Shown piece after piece: positions 61,254 through 64,000 of a stretch of DNA of 64,000 nucleotides. Below the pieces are notes generated by a model, which was given only the letters and a program-made list of their open reading frames with translations, ran no database searches and was not told where the DNA came from. Origin of the DNA: Chloroflexota bacterium (GTDB lineage Bacteria > Chloroflexota > UBA11872); contig JAPOYR010000013.1 in assembly GCA_026706485.1 (NCBI GenBank), forward strand, positions 124,001 through 188,000. Reading direction: 5' to 3'. Position 1 is the first letter of the stretch; each line of letters opens with the position of its first letter. A program made the position numbers and the translations under genes.

Positions 61254-63965
61254 ATGGCCGCACGCAAACGCGCCGCCACCGCGGCGACCAAGACCCGCGG
61301 GGGCAAGAACCTCGTCATCGTGGAGTCAGGCGCCAAGGCCGCCACGCTGCAGCGCTTCCTGGGGTCGCAGTACAAGGTCGTGGCCTCGGTGGGGCACGTG
61401 CGGGACCTACCGGCCAGCGCCGCCCAGGTTCCCAAGAATCTCAAGGGCAAGAGCTGGGCCACGCTGGCGGTCAACGTGGACGAGGGCTTTCGTCCCGTCT
61501 ACATCGTGCCCGCCGACCGGAAGCGCGTCGTGGCCAACCTGCGCAGCGATCTGAAGACGGCCCGGGAGCTATTGATCGCCACGGACGAAGACCGGGAGGG
61601 AGAGGCGATCGCCTGGCACCTGGTGGAGGTCCTGAAGCCGAAGTTGCCGATCCGGCGCATGGTGTTCCATGAGATCACGCGCTCGGCCGTCGAGGCGGCG
61701 TTGGGGCGCACGCGCGACATCGACCAGCACCTGGTCCGCGCGCAGGAAGCGCGCCGCGTGCTGGACCGGCTGATCGGGTATCTCGTGTCACCCGTGCTGT
61801 GGCGCAAAGTGCAAAGCGGGCTGTCCGCCGGGCGGGTGCAAACGCCGGCGCTTCGACTGATCGTCGACCGGGAGCGCGAACGCATGGCCTTCGTGCATGC
61901 CGCCTACTGGGGCCTCACCGCCACACTGGCGCCGTCCGACCGCCCCGACGGCGCGTTTCCCGCGCGCCTCGTGAGCCTCGATGGCCAGGACATCGCGACC
62001 GGCGACGACTTCGACCCATCCACGGGCGCCTTGCTGGCCAACCGCCGGGTTCGCCGGATTGACGAGGCCGACACGCGCCGCCTGGCGACGGCGCTTACCA
62101 AAGCGGAGTTTCACGTCGTCAGCGTGGACAAGCGCCCGGTGACCCGCCGCCCGGCGCCGCCGTTCATCACGTCGACGCTGCAGCAGGCGGCCTCGCGCCG
62201 TTTGCGTTTCAGCGCTCGCCAAACGATGCGGGTGGCCCAGCAGCTGTACGAGGCCGGTTACATCACCTACATGCGCACGGACTCGCCCACGCTGTCCCAA
62301 CAGGCGATTGCCGCGGCGCGGGACGAGGTCGAGAGGCGCGCCGGCAAGGAGTACCTGCCCGAGAAGCCGCGGCGCTATCGCGCGCGAGCGGCTCGCGCGC
62401 AGGAGGCCCACGAAGCCATCCGGCCCGCGGGCGAGCGCTTCCGGCACCCGGACGAGCTTGGCAACGACGTGGATGCCAATGGAAAGCGCCTCTACACCCT
62501 GATCTGGCAACGCACGCTGGCCTCGCAGATGCGAGACGCCAACTTCGAGCGGACGCGCGTCCGGATCGAGGCAGCCGCCGGCGCCGACGGGACCGCGGTA
62601 TTCCAGGCCAACGGACAGATTGTGGTGTTCGACGGCTTCCTGCAGATCTACGGCGGCGGTGACGGTGACGACGACCGCGTGCTTCCCGACATGTCGAGCG
62701 GCGATGTCTTGGACGTCCAAGGCATCGAACCCACCGAGCACGCGACCCGACCGCCCGACCGCTGGACGGAGGCCAGCCTGATCCGCGAGTTGGAGCGGCT
62801 GGATATCGGTCGCCCGTCCACCTACGCCACCATTCTGGAGACGATTCAAGACAAGTACGTGGTGCGCAAGGGCTCGGCGCTGGTTCCCCGCTGGCACGCG
62901 TTCGCCGTGATCCAGCTGATGGCCGTGCACTTCCCCGAGTTGGCCGACGCCGACTTCACCGCCCGCATGGAAGACGGGTTGGACCGGGTCGCCGCAGGCG
63001 ATCTCGACCCGCTGCCCTGGCTGTCGGCGTTCTACTTCGGCGCCGACGGCGCGTCGGCCAACGGCAAGGAGGCCATGCTGCGCGACGGCCTGCACCACCG
63101 CATCGACGCCAGCTGGGACGCCATCGACGCGCGCGCCGTCTGCACCATCCCGCTGGCCGGAACGAACGGCTCACAGGTGGCGGTGCGCATCGGCCGCTAC
63201 GGTCCCTATATCGAATCGGCGGAGGGCGGACAACGCGCGCGGGTGCCGGAAGACCTGGAACCCGATCAGCTGACCGCCGCCGCCGCCGCCGAGCTGCTTG
63301 AGCAGGCGACGCGGGGGGATCAGCCGCTCGGCGCCGATCCCGAATCGGGACAGCCCATCTATCTCAAGCAAGGTCGCCGCGGCGCCTATCTTCAGCGTGG
63401 CGAAGGCCAGACCGGACGCGGAGCCGGCGGCCGGAAGCGCCCGCAGACCACCAGCGTGTGGCCCACCATCGATCCCGAATCGATCACCCTCGACCAGGCG
63501 CTGGAGCTGCTCGCGTATCCCAAGCGGCTCGGCACGCACCCCGAAACGGGCGAGGACGTGACAGTGCAGGACGGGCCGTACGGCCCCTACGTGAGATGCG
63601 GCGGCGAGTCTCGCAGCCTGCCCGGACGCGGCAATGCGCAGTACGAGAAACTGGCGTCCGTCGACCTGGCGGAAGCCCTCGAACTGCTGCGCACGCCGCG
63701 CCAGACACGCCGACGGGGCGAGGCGGCCCCGCCGCTGGCCGAACTCGGCGCCCACCCAAGCTCGCAGGCGCCCATCACGGTCCGCGACGGGCGCTACGGC
63801 CCCTATGTCACCGACGGCACGCTCAACGCCAGCCTGCCCAAGGACCGGGATCCGACCTCGGTCACCCTGGACGAGGCGGTGGCGCTGCTGGCGGCTCGCG
63901 CCGAGCGGGTCGCCGCCCAGGGCGGGCGCGGGCGCCGGCGGTCAGGCAGGCGGCGGCGCAGCTAA
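61254..63965 (+). CDS. topA: DNA topoisomerase I
   Basis: TopA relaxes negative supercoils through a transient 5'-phosphotyrosyl bond. The 903-residue protein has the TOPRIM domain (IVESGAKAATL, with ATDEDREGEAIAWHL), SAGRVQTPALRLIVDRE, and the active tyrosine at 339 in YMRTDSPTLS; LDIGRPSTYATIL follows. The C-terminal third holds repeated Topo_C-type modules (IGRYGPYIESAEGG, RRGAYLQRGEGQ, DGPYGPYVRCGG and DGRYGPYVTDGT) and a Lys-poor, Arg-rich tail (GRGRRRSGRRRRS), with no CxxC zinc fingers. This form is typical of Actinobacteria and some other GC-rich phyla. GGC-rich spacer of 50 nt separates it from mfd. Confidence 0.97.
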   Translation: MAARKRAATAATKTRGGKNLVIVESGAKAATLQRFLGSQYKVVASVGHVRDLPASAAQVPKNLKGKSWATLAVNVDEGFRPVYIVPADRKRVVANLRSDLKTARELLIATDEDREGEAIAWHLVEVLKPKLPIRRMVFHEITRSAVEAALGRTRDIDQHLVRAQEARRVLDRLIGYLVSPVLWRKVQSGLSAGRVQTPALRLIVDRERERMAFVHAAYWGLTATLAPSDRPDGAFPARLVSLDGQDIATGDDFDPSTGALLANRRVRRIDEADTRRLATALTKAEFHVVSVDKRPVTRRPAPPFITSTLQQAASRRLRFSARQTMRVAQQLYEAGYITYMRTDSPTLSQQAIAAARDEVERRAGKEYLPEKPRRYRARAARAQEAHEAIRPAGERFRHPDELGNDVDANGKRLYTLIWQRTLASQMRDANFERTRVRIEAAAGADGTAVFQANGQIVVFDGFLQIYGGGDGDDDRVLPDMSSGDVLDVQGIEPTEHATRPPDRWTEASLIRELERLDIGRPSTYATILETIQDKYVVRKGSALVPRWHAFAVIQLMAVHFPELADADFTARMEDGLDRVAAGDLDPLPWLSAFYFGADGASANGKEAMLRDGLHHRIDASWDAIDARAVCTIPLAGTNGSQVAVRIGRYGPYIESAEGGQRARVPEDLEPDQLTAAAAAELLEQATRGDQPLGADPESGQPIYLKQGRRGAYLQRGEGQTGRGAGGRKRPQTTSVWPTIDPESITLDQALELLAYPKRLGTHPETGEDVTVQDGPYGPYVRCGGESRSLPGRGNAQYEKLASVDLAEALELLRTPRQTRRRGEAAPPLAELGAHPSSQAPITVRDGRYGPYVTDGTLNASLPKDRDPTSVTLDEAVALLAARAERVAAQGGRGRRRSGRRRRS

Positions 63966-64000
63966 CCTCGCCGGTTCGTTGGCACCCGCCCGGCAAGCCG

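Overview
The window is a gene-dense, GC-rich bacterial chromosome segment with about 58 protein genes, no rRNA or tRNA, no CRISPR array and no intact insertion sequence. The best guess is a Chloroflexota genome (SAR202/Dehalococcoidia-like or a relative). The reasons are a DUF2851 protein, an HspR/HAIR-type heat-shock operon, a topoisomerase I without zinc fingers, likely leaderless start codons, and an accessory set of enolase-superfamily, amidohydrolase, creatininase, hydantoinase and corrinoid genes. This assignment is inference, not proof.

Layout. 1-5.2 kb: the N-terminal two thirds of an ABC-F ATPase gene (running off the left edge) behind its own attenuator-like leader, then HIT, SRPBCC and DUF3052-type proteins, a dehydratase-like enolase-superfamily enzyme and RadC. 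5.2-12.3 kb: a membrane-anchored gamma-carbonic-anhydrase-like protein and a tightly coupled shikimate operon read leftwards, aroF-aroA-aroE-aroC-aroK-aroB. A leader peptide with Tyr and Phe codons and an intrinsic terminator precede aroF; 3-dehydroquinate dehydratase is absent. 12.4-15.2 kb: a DUF2851 protein and a Tat/lipoprotein solute-binding protein. 15.3-24.1 kb: a protein quality-control operon, lon-dnaK-grpE-dnaJ-hspR-clpC, whose promoter overlaps a HAIR-like HspR operator; its repressor gene lies inside the operon. 24.1-30 kb: a stem-loop cluster, creatininase, a corrinoid-protein reductive activator, a lone nuoB, a PHP hydrolase and a MATE-like membrane protein. 30-32.9 kb: an ABC export pair followed by hisG, behind a structured leader ending in a strong terminator. 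32.9-43.9 kb: small-molecule catabolism (MBL hydrolase, flavin reductase, HpcH aldolase, lactonase, amidohydrolase), two oligopeptide-type ABC ATPases without their permeases, then SpoIID-like, TatA, D,D-carboxypeptidase and PyrE. 44.1-54 kb: valS, a YhaM-like nuclease, hyuB, thpR, a degraded DXS-like protein, an amidohydrolase and a corrinoid protein. 54-64 kb: rdgB, a tandem pair of SDRs (one lacking catalytic residues), ksgA-pth-mfd and topA.

The most interesting themes are three separate transcription units that each carry a promoter, a leader and an intrinsic terminator before the first gene; the DXS-like pseudoenzyme; the gamma-carbonic anhydrase fused to a membrane anchor; and a corrinoid protein and its activator lying 26 kb apart with no methyltransferase in the window. 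Start codons were chosen from ribosome-binding sites, overlaps and family alignment, so several differ from the longest open frame.
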